Assembly (NCBI GenBank): GCA_963809765.1
Contig: CAWEKT010000003.1
Span: 1,612,001 to 1,676,000, forward strand
Origin: JACVRM01 sp963809765
GTDB taxonomy: Bacteria; Actinomycetota; Thermoleophilia; Gaiellales; Gaiellaceae
Direction: 5' to 3'
Length of the DNA stretch: 64,000 nt
This document shows, piece by piece, positions 54,586 through 64,000 of this stretch. The translations under genes and the position numbers were made by a program. The stretch's first letter is position 1; each line of letters opens with the position of its first letter. Below the pieces are notes generated by a model. The model had not been told where the DNA came from. It was given only the letters and a program-made list of their open reading frames with translations, and made no database searches.

Positions 54586-54864
54586 CTAGTTCAGGCCCGC
54601 CCAGCCGCGGATACGCCGCTCCACGAAGGGCTCCAGGTCGAGCGCGGCGACGACGGACGCGGCCGAGGTCTCGTCACCGCCCGGGGACACCGAAATGTCG
54701 GCCAGGCCCACGGAGCAGAGTTGGACTGCTTTGCGTACCTCGATCAGGTCGGCGGTGTTCGTGGCGTAGTCCGGCGACGAGCTCAGCGCGACATGGTCGC
54801 GCAGCGCGGCGACCTCGATCTCGAGCCCAGTCGGTAGTGCGTCTGCGAATGAGAGCTGCTCCAC
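54586..54864 (-). CDS. Small cytoplasmic protein of unknown function
   Basis: A 92-residue protein from GTG 54864 with a very strong GGAGGAAGGA site seven bases upstream, which argues it is real. The composition is acidic and soluble, with one internal Cys (AVQLCSVGLAD) and a start VEQLSFADALPTGLEIEVAAL. I do not recognise the family. The ~250-base stretch upstream contains no gene I can support. Confidence 0.6.
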   Translation of the reverse strand: MEQLSFADALPTGLEIEVAALRDHVALSSSPDYATNTADLIEVRKAVQLCSVGLADISVSPGGDETSAASVVAALDLEPFVERRIRGWAGLN

Positions 54865-55115
54865 GTGCTGTCCTTCCTCCTCGTCGCGGTTTCCGCCTCT
54901 TCTGGCGGCGCGTCGTTCCAAGCCACCGTGCCGCGACTTGGCCGGTTGGCGGGGCGGTGAAGCCCACTCAAGACGCCTATCGGGTTCTTCCCGGCTGGAG
55001 ACGATCCCAACCCACCCGGAAAGGGTGATCCGTCGTCAGTCAGAACGTGCGCCGACCTGGCTCCGACGGAACCGCCATGCCGCAGCCCCTACGCTGACTG
55101 ATCGACGCTCGTGGG

Positions 55116-55520
55116 TCAATCCTGGCAGAGCTCGCCCCCGACTTCGGTCTGCGGAGGAATCTCGGGACAACTCGTCAGCAGAGTGACGACCGTCCCTGGC
55201 TCGACTCTTGACCCCGAGCCTGGATCCTGCTCGTAGACGACGTTGTCGTCGGCGGTCGATCCGGGTCTCAACGGGTCTGCGTAGACAGTTTCACCATCGA
55301 ACGACCAGCGCAGGTCCCGTGCCACCAATTCGCGGGACGCATCCAGTGCCGGCAGCCCAACAACCTCAGGAACCTCAACGCTCCCTTGCGTTGTCGCCGA
55401 CTCGTCACCGACACACGCACCAACTGCCACCGTGATCGCACATACAAAGGCAACGAGCACTGTCGCCCGAAGTCTCAACCGACGGCAGTTCTCGGGAGCG
55501 ATCACTGTTGGCGTCCGCAT
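55116..55520 (-). CDS. PASTA-domain lipoprotein
   Basis: A lipoprotein of 134 residues: leader VLVAFVCAITVAVGACVGDE with a lipobox VGAC, then one PASTA domain (VEVPEVVGLPALDASRELVA, VVYEQDPGSGSRVEPGTVVTLL) and a cysteine-bearing tail (TSCPEIPPQTEVGGELCQD). PASTA domains bind peptidoglycan stem peptides or beta-lactams in kinases and PBPs. This is a single-domain extracellular version. ATG 55520 is used. Confidence 0.87.
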   Translation of the reverse strand: MRTPTVIAPENCRRLRLRATVLVAFVCAITVAVGACVGDESATTQGSVEVPEVVGLPALDASRELVARDLRWSFDGETVYADPLRPGSTADDNVVYEQDPGSGSRVEPGTVVTLLTSCPEIPPQTEVGGELCQD

Positions 55521-55576
55521 CACCCAGGCCGCACCACCGCAACAGCGTAGGCCCGCAAACCGCTTGTCTGAGCGAA

Positions 55577-55648
55577 GCCGACGCCCGGACTCGAACCGGG
55601 GACCCCTTCATTACGAGTGAAGTGCTCTACCAGCTGAGCTACGTCGGC
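55577..55648 (-). tRNA. tRNA-Thr (anticodon CGT)
   Basis: A 72-nucleotide tRNA on the minus strand: acceptor arms GCCGACG / CGTCGGC at 55642-55648 and 55577-55583, D-arm GCTC/GAGC, anticodon stem CTTCA/TGAAG with loop CTCGTAA (anticodon CGT) and T-arm CCCGG TTCGAGT CCGGG. No CCA is encoded. The anticodon reads ACG for threonine. Confidence 0.96.
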
Positions 55649-55806
55649 GCGGGTCTCAGTGTAGCCCTGTCCTGTTCCGCGTTCTCGGGGCTTTGCCTCG
55701 GTGTTGGGACACGGTTTGTGGCTGACGAGCCACTAGCTCTTTCGGCGTTGCGGCGCGGTTCTCGAGGAGTTAGTGGCTGTCAGCCACTAACTCGGTTGGG
55801 GTCGGA

Positions 55807-56143
55807 TCAGAGGTCCAGGTCTTCGGGAGACCAGGGCGGATCGGGAGCCTCATCCACCTCCTCGCCCTCCCCGCCAATCGGAGTGTGAGCCGCCGAGAGC
55901 TTTCTCCAGAACATCCAGCCGGAGAGAGCCGCCGCCGCAAAGAGCGCGAACGCCGACCACAGCGCCCCGAATGCGAGCAGGACCACACCTGCCGCACCGC
56001 ACAGGACTGCAGTGTGGAACGAGCGCGGCAATCGCACGAAGTATCGGGACGATGAGGAACGGCCAGACGTACCACGGTGGGTTTCCGAATTCATCCCACG
56101 CGCGGCGCAGCTCGTCTCTGGCCGAGCGAGTAGTCCCACTCAC
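55807..56143 (-). CDS. Small membrane protein, two TM segments (one frameshift)
   Basis: The frame from GTG 56143 (TTRSARDELRRAWDEFG, then PPWYVWPFLIV) slips near 56040 and continues as LPRSFHTAVLCGAAGVVLLA, FGALWSAFALFAAAALSGWM, then an acidic tail ending PEDLDL. Together these give a basic start, one or two membrane helices and an acidic tail. There is no recognised family. It is transcribed after the site-2 protease gene, overlapping it by 53 bases. Confidence 0.5.
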
Positions 56144-57288
56144 ACGAGCCCGCCGGTTCAGGCTCGGACGGGCGCTCGGGACGGCGCGGGCGCACGGAGA
56201 GCGCGCGGGCGATGTCGGTGATCGAGAGCAGGCCGCGCAGGCGGCCGTCCTCGACCACGAGGCCGCGGTGGAGGTCGCCCTCGCTGAGCTCGGCCAGCGC
56301 CTCCATTGCCGGCTCGCTCTCCTCGAGCATGATCACCTCGTCCAGCGGGAGCGCGCAGTCGCGCACCGTCGTCGTGTCCCACTCGCCGCGCGGCGTCTGC
56401 GCGACGCAGCGGAAGGGCAGGAGGCCGACGACGCTGGCCGTCGTCGACGACCGGGTAGGTCGTGAAGCGGGAGCGCCCCGCCGTCTCGTCCATGAACTGG
56501 CCGAGCGTGTCGTCGGCGTCCGCGGTCACCGGCTGCGTGACCATCAGGTCGCCGACCCGTAGCCCGCGCAGCGCGTCGCGCGTGACGACGTACCGTGCCT
56601 CGGCGCTGGCGGCCCCGAGCAGGAACCAGCCGAGGAACGCGAGCCACGCGCCAGAGAAGGCGCCCTCGACGACGAAGAGGAAGAGGCCGCCGGCGATCAT
56701 CAGGAAGCCGAAGCCGCGGCCGATGTTCGCCGCCACCGACGTCGCCCAGCGGAAGTCGTCCCGCGCCGCCCAGAGCGCCGAGCGCAGCACGCGGCCGCCG
56801 TCGAGCGGCAGCGCAGGCAGCAGGTTGAAGAGCAGCAGGAGGATGTTGATGTACCCGAGCCAGGCCGCGACCCCGTCGACCGCCTGCGACACCGACGTCG
56901 CCACCGCGACGCCGACGAAGAAGACGCCGAGCACGAGCGTCACGAGCGGGCCTGCGATCGCGATCCGGAACTCGGCACCCGCGCTCGGGAACGCGCCCTT
57001 GAAGCTCGCGACGCCGCCGAAGAGCCACAGCACGATGCCGTCGATCTCCATGCCCTCGCGCCGCGCCTGGATTGCGTGGCCGAGCTCGTGCAGCAGCAGC
57101 GAGATGAAGAAGAGCGCCGCGGCGACGAGCGCCATCCCGAAGTAGGTGCCGTCCGAGAGCCCCGGGTTCTGCGACGGGAAGACCGCGTCCGCCAGCGACC
57201 ACAGCATCAGGGCGAACACGATCAGCCAGCTCCAGTTGATGCCGACCGAGATGCCGAAGATGCGGCCGAGCGAGAAGGTGGCGTTCAC
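56091..57288 (-). CDS. Site-2 protease (M50) with CBS domains (one frameshift)
   Basis: GTG 57288 opens a multi-pass protein. Zinc-binding HELGH is in LLLHELGHAIQARREG (about residue 70), and the second site LLPALPLDGGRVLRSAL (about 155) carries the Asp. Two CBS domains follow (MVTQPVTADADDTLGQFM and, after a slip near 56432, RDCALPLDEVIMLEESEP plus GRLRGLLSITDIARAL). M50 proteases cut membrane-spanning regulators; CBS domains sense adenosine ligands. The stop at 56091 overlaps the next gene. Confidence 0.88.
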
Positions 57289-57446
57289 GCGGTCACCCGG
57301 AGCATCGCACGCCGCGCCCCACGCCAAAACACGGCGTGCAGGGCGACGGTCGAGTGCGCCCCTATCCGCGGGTGAATTTCGGGGCTACCCCGGAAGGGGG
57401 ACGACCCGCCCCACCGGGAGGCAGTACATGGAGGGAGGTAGTTGTC

Positions 57447-57479
57447 ATGCGGCCCTCCGAAGGAGGTGACTCATCGTGA
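57447..57479 (+). other. Possible 10-codon leader ORF coupled to the 32-residue peptide
   Basis: ATG 57447 follows GGGAGGT at a 7-base spacing and encodes MRPSEGGDSS. Its stop TGA overlaps the GTG of the next reading frame (GTGA at 57476-57479). A second out-of-frame ORF, ATG 57428 to 57469, also has a GGGAGG site. Either could be a leader peptide; overlap of ribosome-binding sites could also be coincidence. Confidence 0.3.
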
Positions 57480-57574
57480 TCAAGTGGAGCCCGCGTTTTG
57501 CGAATCTCCTGCTCGTCCTCGGGACGCTTACCTCGCTGCTCGTGGCGAGCGGTGCCGGTACTCGCTGGCGCTAA
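57476..57574 (+). CDS. 32-residue single-pass membrane peptide
   Basis: GTG 57476 is preceded by AAGGAGGTGA at a good spacing, one of the strongest ribosome sites in the window. The peptide is a basic start (VIKWSPR), one hydrophobic helix (FANLLLVLGTLTSLLVASG) and a basic end (TRWR). It ends 21 bases before the GGDEF/HD-GYP gene, so it may be cotranscribed with it. Too short for a family call. Confidence 0.55.
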   Translation: MIKWSPRFANLLLVLGTLTSLLVASGAGTRWR

Positions 57575-57595
57575 AGAAGCCTCGAGATTGAAGCT

Positions 57596-59441
57596 ATGAG
57601 CTCTCGCCCCAAAAGGCGCGATTCGATCTACGGCTACGCGCCCCGGCTCTTCGGCTACGTCATCGCACTCATCGCGGTGGCTGTGCCGATTGTCGCCGGG
57701 GCGCTATCTCGCCGTCGCGACCGACCCGCCGACCGCCGCAACCGCGGTCGGCGTGGCCGTGTTCTTCGCGCTCACGCTCCTTGCCGAGCTGAAGCCGGTG
57801 CCTCTCGACGTGGACGAGAGCCGGCTGGTCTCGCTCGCGTTCGTCTTCATCGTCGCCGCGGGCATCGTCTTCGGCTGGGAGTACGGGGTGCTCATCAGCG
57901 GTACGGCCCTGCTCATTGCGCAGGCGGCGGCGGACACACCTGTCTTGCGCAACCTGTTCAACGCTGCGGCCTACGCGATCGCGGCGGCCGCCGCAACCGT
58001 GCCCGCGCATTCGATCCCCTACGACATGGCCGAGGGCGACTTCGGCCGTCTGACCCTCGTGACGTTCGCGGCCGGCGCGATCTTCGTCTCGCTCAACGTC
58101 GGCTTCGTCTGCGGCGCGATCGCGCTGCACGAGAGCGTGCGGCTACGCGCCGTCATGGTCGACCACCTGCGGCACTCCGGCCCGGCCTTCGTGATCATGG
58201 CCTTCCTCGCCGCGCTCACGGTCGCGCTCTGGGTGACGGAGCCGTTTCTGATCCTCCTGCTTGCCGGCCCGGTCTTCGCGCTCGCGCTGTTCCAGCGGTA
58301 TGCGCTGCGCACGCGTGTCGCGCTCCAGGCCGCGTCGACCGACAGCCTGACGCGCCTTCCCAACCACCGCTCCTACGAGGCGGACCTCGCCGCGACGCTC
58401 GCCACCGCGGAGGAAGAGGTCGCGCTCTGCCTGCTCGACATCGACAACTTCAAGCGGCTCAACGACACCTACGGGCACCCGGTCGGCGACCGGCTCCTGA
58501 TCAAGTTCGGCGAGCTGCTCGGTGCTCTTCCGGAGGGCATCGCGGCCTACCGGCTGGGCGGGGACGAGTTCGCGATCGTCGTGCCGGGCGGTGAAGGCGC
58601 CGCCTCTGCGGCCATCGACGGAATGCGCGAGCAGCTTGTCGGGCAGGAGCTGCCCGAGGGCGCCGAGCTCACCTTCAGCGCCGGCGTCGCCTGCTACCCA
58701 CGTCATGCCGCCGGCCGCGAGGAGCTCGTGCGCGCCGCGGATGCCGCCCTCTACTGGACGAAGCGGCACGGCAAGGACCAGTCCTGCACCTTCGATCCCT
58801 CGGTCGTCGCGCTCTCATGGTCGAGTGACCTGGCCGCGACCGTCGAGTACGAGGCGCGCCTGCGCGCGGCCGCCGGGCTTGTTCGCGCGGTCGACGCGCG
58901 TGACACGTACACCGGCAGCCACTCGCAGTCGGTCGCGGTGCTCGCCGAGGCGATCGGCCAGGCGATGGGCCTCGACGAGACGGCCGTCTCGCGGCTGCGG
59001 CTCGCCGGGCTGCTGCACGACCTCGGCAAGCTCGCCGTGCCCGACCGGATCCTGCAGAAGCCCGGCCGGCTCGACCCCGAGGAAGTCGAGGTTCTGCGCG
59101 AGCACGCCGAGCGTGGCTTCGAGCTGCTGCGCCCGCTCGACGTGAAGCCCCTCGACCACTGGATCCGCCACCACCACGAGCACTGGGACGGTTCCGGCTA
59201 TCCGCAGGGGCTCAAGGGCGAAGAGATTCCGCTCGGCTCTCGCATCATCCTGGTCGCCGACGCCTTCGACGCAATTACGAGCGACCGCTGCTACCGGCGC
59301 GCCGCCTCGGTCGCCGAGGCGCTCGAGGAGCTGCGCCGCTGCGCCGGGTCGCAGTTCGACCCCGCGGTCGTGGACGGGCTCGAACGGGCGCTCGCCTCCG
59401 AGGCGGGCATCGCAGTCAAGAACGCCGTCGCACTCGCGTGA
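57596..59441 (+). CDS. Membrane GGDEF + HD-GYP protein, cyclic di-GMP turnover (one frameshift)
   Basis: About 615 residues. N-terminal membrane helices (AVGVAVFFALTLLAELKPV, LAFVFIVAAGIVFGWEY and others) are followed by a GGDEF domain (YRLGGDEFAIVVPGG, catalytic motif intact, no RxxD inhibitory site before it) and an HD-GYP domain (LHDLGKLAVPDRILQKPGRL, HHHEHWDGSGYPQGLKG, RIILVADAFDAITSDRCYR). It should both make and degrade cyclic di-GMP. A 1-base insertion near 57695 shifts the frame after the first helix. The stop overlaps DUF5317 (GTGA). Confidence 0.93.
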
Positions 59442-60010
59442 TCCTCGGTCTCTGCCTGCTGGCCGCCGTGGTCTTCGGCTACCTGGCCGGCGGCAGTGTC
59501 CGGGCACTCGGCGACCTGCACATCCGGGCGCGCTGGCTGATCGGCCTGGCGATCGCGATGCAGTTCGCCGCCTTCCCGTCCGGGCTGCTGCCGTGGAGCA
59601 CCGGCGACGCGCTCGCCACCGGCCTCTGGATTGCCTCCTACGGGCTGCTCATCAGCGCGTTGATGCTGAACCGCGCCGTGCCCGGCTTCGTCGTCGTTGC
59701 CGCCGGGCTTTTCTCGAACCTCGTCGCCATCCTCGCGAACGGCGGGCACATGCCCGCCCTGCCCGAGGCTGCCGCGGCGGCCGGCATGGCCGAGGGCGTG
59801 GAGAAGAACAGCCACGTGCTCGCCGAGCCGAACCTCGCGCCGCTGGTCGACCGGTGGGTGGCCCCCGACTGGGTGCCGATGGCGAACGTCTTCTCGATCG
59901 GCGACGTCCTGCTCGCGATCGGCGCCTTCGCCGTCGTCCTGCCGGCGATGGGAACGCTCCACATCCGCTTCCGCGCTCCCCGGCGCGTCGAAGAGTCCCC
60001 CGCGAGCTAA
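59438..60010 (+). CDS. DUF5317 membrane protein
   Basis: A 190-residue protein with about five membrane helices and the conserved block ANGGHMPALPEAAAAAGMAE and later LADRWVAPDWVPMANVFSIGD-like text (VPMANVFSIGDVLLAIGAF). This matches DUF5317. It starts on the last bases of the GGDEF/HD-GYP gene, so it is coupled to it. The function of DUF5317 is unknown. Confidence 0.88.
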   Translation: MILGLCLLAAVVFGYLAGGSVRALGDLHIRARWLIGLAIAMQFAAFPSGLLPWSTGDALATGLWIASYGLLISALMLNRAVPGFVVVAAGLFSNLVAILANGGHMPALPEAAAAAGMAEGVEKNSHVLAEPNLAPLVDRWVAPDWVPMANVFSIGDVLLAIGAFAVVLPAMGTLHIRFRAPRRVEESPAS

Positions 60011-60036
60011 GGCTCGCGCGGCCGCCGCGCGGCCCG

Positions 60037-60062
60037 AACACCAGGGACTGTCCCTGGGTGTT
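60037..60062. terminator. Hairpin(s) after the DUF5317 gene
   Basis: AACACCAGGGAC (60037-60048) pairs with GTCCCTGGGTGTT (60050-60062) with one bulged G. A second GC stem (CGCGCGGC/GCCGCGCG, 60015-60031) precedes it. Placed directly after the stop codon, they could end the transcript. Confidence 0.55.
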
Positions 60063-60220
60063 GTCTCGCGTGGACAGGCCTCGTCAGAGAGGTGTGACAA
60101 CTTGTCCACAGGGCTGAGCCGGGATGGCTTGGCCTGCGTAGTGTGGGTTCGCTGAGGCCTGGCCGCGCCGGCTGAAACAGCAGCGGTTACGGGGGAGTCA
60201 CTGCTGCGCTCTCGCTTGCC

Positions 60221-60248
60221 GGGTCTGTCCCCGGAGGCGGACTGACCC
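60221..60248. repeat. REP-like palindrome, short form, shortened
   Basis: GGGTCTGTCCCCGG followed closely by GCGGACTGACCC: both ends present with a tiny centre. Half of an inverted doublet with the copy at 60295. Confidence 0.75.
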
Positions 60249-60294
60249 GAGCCTTTCGTGGCTGGGCGGGGCGCTCCGGGAGGTCGAACTGCTG

Positions 60295-60340
60295 GGGTCA
60301 GTCCCGGCGGCAACGGCAACACCGCCGCCGGTGACAGACC
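60295..60340. repeat. REP-like palindrome, long form, A-end left
   Basis: GGGTCAGTCCCGGCGGCAACGG opens and GCCGCCGGTGACAGACC closes. It lies 19 bases 3' of the alpha-amylase stop. The interior repeats the GGCGGCAACGG core seen at 20639. Confidence 0.8.
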
Positions 60341-60359
60341 GTCGGAATCTCGGGGCGGG

Positions 60360-62489
60360 TCAGCGTGGGCGCGGGACGAAAGAGCCGACCGGCGACACGG
60401 CCGTCGTCCCGGTCAGCGAGCGCACGATCGCGACGACGTAGACCCGTTGCTTGCGCTTGTAGCTGCCCGGCGAGAGGAAGGCGCGGTACGGCGGCGCGTC
60501 GTCCACGCCCAGGCGGGCCCACCGCTTGGCGCCGGTACGCCGCACCGCGAACGAGACGCTGACCGGCCCGCTGGCGCCGACCGTCGCGCTCACCTCCCAG
60601 AGGTCGGTGAGCCGGTCGCGCGCGATCTTCAGCACCGGCCGTGACGGCGTGCGCGCTGGGAGCTGCACGTCGGCGCGGAAGACCCCGCTCGCAAGCCCCG
60701 GGATCGTGACGCTCACGCGGCCGTCCGCGCCCGAGGCGCCGCCGGCCGTCGCCGTTCCGTAGAGCCGCGACCACGACGCTGACGGCGTCGAGGTCGGCAC
60801 GGTCACCGTCGCCGGCTGGCCCGAGTTGTTGAAGACGACCAGGTACTCGCGCCGGTCGGCCGCGTCGATGCGGCTGACGGCCAGCACCGAGTCCTGCGCC
60901 ACGCGCACGAACGAGGCGGCGGTCCCGAGCGCCGGCACCGTGTCCCGCAGCCGCCCCAGCGCGCGCAGCCGCTCCGCCACCGGATGCGCCACGGCGTCGA
61001 AGGACGAGCCCGCACCGATCGGCCCCGAGCCGAGCCGCTGCTCCGTCCGCCAGTCCGACACCTGGGTCGGGAACATGTCCTGGCGCGCCGCCTTGTCGCC
61101 GCCCGTGCCCATCATCCCGACCTCGTCGCCGTAGTAGACGACCGGTGCGCCGCGCAGCAGGTAGAGCAGGTCGTGGGCGAGCAGGTCGCGCCGCAGGAGC
61201 TCGTCGGGCGGCACCTCGCCCGTCGCCTTCGTGCGGACCTGCTGGGCGACGCGGCCCATGTCGTGGTTGCCGAGGAACGTGGGCGGCACGTGCGCGACGC
61301 CGTTCTTTGTGAAGTAGTCGTCGTCCGAGAAGCGCGTGGCAACTCCACGCGGCCCTGTGGAACCGCTGGCGAATCGCGTGATCGCGTCCTGGAGCGGGAA
61401 GTCGAGGACGTTCGGCAGCCCGCGCGACCGGACGAAGCGCGACAGCTCGACCGCGTCGGCGATGAAGACCTCGCCGAACCACTGAAAGTCGGTCACGCCG
61501 GCCTGCCGCGCTGCCGCCTCGATCTTCGGCCCCCAGAGCGAGAAGAAGGCCGAGTTGACGTGGCGTGCCGTGTCGACCCGGAAGCCGTCGATGCGGTAGC
61601 GCCGGATCCAGTCGGCGTAGATGTCCGCGAGCCCCTGCATCACGTTCGACTTCTCGGTGAAGAGGTCGTCGAGCCCGAAGAAGTCGCCCTGCTCGAAGCA
61701 GGCCTCGCTGCAGGAGCTGAAGGCGATGTCGCCGCGGTTGTGGTAGTTGAGGACGTTGTTGAGCCAGGCGGGGTTCTTGGCCCGCCGGTCGGCGCCGAAG
61801 AGCGACGGGATCTTTGGCAGGTTCGACGCCTTCAGGCACGGGAACGCCTTGCGGACGAAGCGGGCCGGGTTGAAGCGCCGCCCGGCGCAGTCGCGGTAGG
61901 GCGCGTCCGTGTACGTGGACGAGGACGGCACGAGCACGTAGTCGGCCGTGTGGTTGACGACCACGTCGAGGATCACCTTCATGCCGAGCCGATGTGCGCA
62001 GTCGACGAACGCGGCGAAGTCGGCGTTGGTGCCGAGGTGGCGGTCGACGTTGAGGAAGTCGCGGATCCAGTAGCCGTGGTAGGCGGCGCTGTCCCCCTGC
62101 ACCGTCCGCTGGCCGTAGGGCGGCGTCACCCAGACCGAGGTGAAGCCGAGGTCCTTCAGCCGCGCGAGCCCGGTCTTCGTGCCGGTGCAGTCGCCGGTGA
62201 GGCCCTTGAGGTCGCCGCCGTGGAAGTAGCCCGGGTCGGCCGGGTCGTAGCCCGTCGCAGAGGCGGTGCCGGTCGCGCCGGCGCGGTCGTTGGCGGCGTC
62301 CCCGTTCGCGTAGCGGTCGGTCATCACGAAGTAGATCCGCTGGCTGCCGATGCCCGCGCGCACGGGCGGCTGCGCCAGCGCCTCGAGCGCTGCCCCCGCA
62401 GGCGGTGCGGGCGGACGAGGAGCGGCCGCGGTCGCGACCGCCGCTCCGGCCAGCAGCGCGACCAGCCCGATAAGGACCCCCAGACGCAT
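60360..62489 (-). CDS. Secreted alpha-amylase (GH13)
   Basis: A 709-residue protein from ATG 62489 with a signal peptide (VLIGLVALLAGAAVATA). GH13 motifs: DVVVNHTADYV (region I), IDGFRVDTARHVNS with the nucleophile Asp (II), FQWFGEVFIAD with the acid/base Glu (III) and PTFLGNHDMGRVA with the last Asp (IV). A beta domain and a C-terminal Ig-like domain follow. It hydrolyses alpha-1,4-glucans outside the cell; released sugars would enter through the transporter whose ATPase is encoded upstream. Confidence 0.95.
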   Translation of the reverse strand: MRLGVLIGLVALLAGAAVATAAAPRPPAPPAGAALEALAQPPVRAGIGSQRIYFVMTDRYANGDAANDRAGATGTASATGYDPADPGYFHGGDLKGLTGDCTGTKTGLARLKDLGFTSVWVTPPYGQRTVQGDSAAYHGYWIRDFLNVDRHLGTNADFAAFVDCAHRLGMKVILDVVVNHTADYVLVPSSSTYTDAPYRDCAGRRFNPARFVRKAFPCLKASNLPKIPSLFGADRRAKNPAWLNNVLNYHNRGDIAFSSCSEACFEQGDFFGLDDLFTEKSNVMQGLADIYADWIRRYRIDGFRVDTARHVNSAFFSLWGPKIEAAARQAGVTDFQWFGEVFIADAVELSRFVRSRGLPNVLDFPLQDAITRFASGSTGPRGVATRFSDDDYFTKNGVAHVPPTFLGNHDMGRVAQQVRTKATGEVPPDELLRRDLLAHDLLYLLRGAPVVYYGDEVGMMGTGGDKAARQDMFPTQVSDWRTEQRLGSGPIGAGSSFDAVAHPVAERLRALGRLRDTVPALGTAASFVRVAQDSVLAVSRIDAADRREYLVVFNNSGQPATVTVPTSTPSASWSRLYGTATAGGASGADGRVSVTIPGLASGVFRADVQLPARTPSRPVLKIARDRLTDLWEVSATVGASGPVSVSFAVRRTGAKRWARLGVDDAPPYRAFLSPGSYKRKQRVYVVAIVRSLTGTTAVSPVGSFVPRPR

Positions 62490-62509
62490 CTCAGACCCCG
62501 GCCGCCTGC

Positions 62510-63703
<1,194 letters not shown>

Positions 63704-63721
63704 GTCGGCTCCCTTCCCCAG

Positions 63722-64000
63722 TCATGCCAGTCGCCAGATCGAGAATGCCGGGCCGTCGCCGGGCAGCGTCGCCCAGCCATCGGCCATGCGCGCCTCGCCG
63801 CCCTCGAGCGGCTCGAGCTCGCTCGCGTCGAGCGCGGCCAGCGGCAGCCGCACGTCCGCGGCCGCCGCGCGCGTCGCCAGGCAGAGCAGCCGCTCGCCCG
63901 GCGTCTCGCGCAGGTAGGCGATCGCGTCGTCGGAGACGTGCGCGTAGCGGATGCCGCCGCGCGCGAGCGCCTCGCTCGAGCGGCGCAGCGCGATCAGCCG
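63722..64000 (-). CDS. GH13-type glycosidase, C-terminal part
   Basis: The last 92 codons are open to the window edge and end in TGA at 63722. LIALRRSSEALARGGIRYAHVSDDAIAYLRE is read here in two parts (IALRRSSEALARGG, then RYAHVSDDAIAYLRE). These are the end of the barrel and the start of the C-terminal beta domain in alpha-glucosidases and related GH13 enzymes. The rest lies outside. It is the first visible gene of the minus-strand glucan operon. Confidence 0.65.
   Translation of the reverse strand, partial: RLIALRRSSEALARGGIRYAHVSDDAIAYLRETPGERLLCLATRAAAADVRLPLAALDASELEPLEGGEARMADGWATLPGDGPAFSIWRLA

Noticed and set aside
54870..55110. Possible riboswitch or leader upstream of the gene at 54586
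   Set aside because: Several short GC stems can be drawn but none matches a known aptamer core I can recognise, and no conserved loop is evident.
60102..60110. TTGTCCACA, a good actinobacterial DnaA box
   Set aside because: Only one clear box is seen in the region, with no AT-rich stretch, dnaA, dnaN or parAB nearby, so no replication origin is claimed.

Overview
This 64 kb window is very GC-rich DNA with GTG and TTG starts, strong AAGGAGG-type ribosome sites and many 4-base ATGA/GTGA gene overlaps. It carries no ribosomal or mobilome core. The gene families point to a high-GC actinobacterium, most likely of the Thermoleophilia (Gaiellales/Solirubrobacterales) type. They include BTAD regulators with a membrane anchor and propeller, DUF5317, class III cyclase-LuxR fusions, Xre/RES and VapC modules, M14 carboxypeptidase and M43 protease. 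The lineage is inferred from family content only.

Layout. 1-5.8 kb: 3' end of a PLP aminotransferase, two tandem secreted paralogues (the second broken), an Xre/RES toxin-antitoxin pair and a secreted amidase. 5.8-15.3 kb: a conserved hypothetical, manganese catalase, a PD-(D/E)XK-like protein, a secreted M14 carboxypeptidase, an AbrB/VapC pair, RecQ, an HD protein and a DHFR-like reductase. 15.7-20.4 kb: a minus-strand MoxR-DUF58-VWA-hypothetical-VWA operon with 4-base overlaps. 20.8-31 kb: small secreted and regulatory genes, a glycoside-hydrolase-like protein, an ArsR/SRPBCC operon with its own dyad operator, an aldo/keto reductase fused to a polynucleotide-kinase-like module, twin secreted proteins and a membrane alpha/beta hydrolase. 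31-37 kb: MMPL exporter, ATPase, DedA, PAP2, a GNAT acetyltransferase and a decayed REP-associated (Y1) transposase.

37-45.5 kb is a signalling island. On the minus strand a receiver-only response regulator overlaps a ~1,357-residue membrane histidine kinase with five PAS domains and a GAF domain. This is followed 19 bases later by a cyclase-receiver-LuxR protein. Divergent from it lies a cyclase-STAND ATPase-TPR regulator. 45.5-55.5 kb: hydrolase/ArsR pair, cupin, small kinase, secreted M43 and M23 peptidases, a cysteine-repeat protein, a BTAD-TM-propeller regulator, a BMP-type binding protein and a PASTA lipoprotein. 55.6-60 kb: tRNA-Thr(CGT), a site-2 protease with CBS domains, a 32-residue membrane peptide with possible upstream micro-ORFs, a GGDEF/HD-GYP protein and DUF5317. 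60.4-64 kb: a minus-strand alpha-glucan operon (GH13, sugar ABC ATPase, secreted alpha-amylase).

Two features run through the whole window. First, about 18 copies of a palindromic element with ends GGGTCWGTCCCC/GGGGACWGACCC lie between genes. They often form oppositely oriented doublets, and one copy abuts the decayed transposase, so they look like a REP/REPIN family. Second, more than 15 otherwise well-conserved genes carry 1-base frameshifts, both insertions and deletions, which suggests indel errors in the sequence rather than mass gene decay. Intergenic stretches over 300 bases (20388-20838, 36068-36420, 60011-60359) hold these repeats or the transposase remnant and no other gene I can support.
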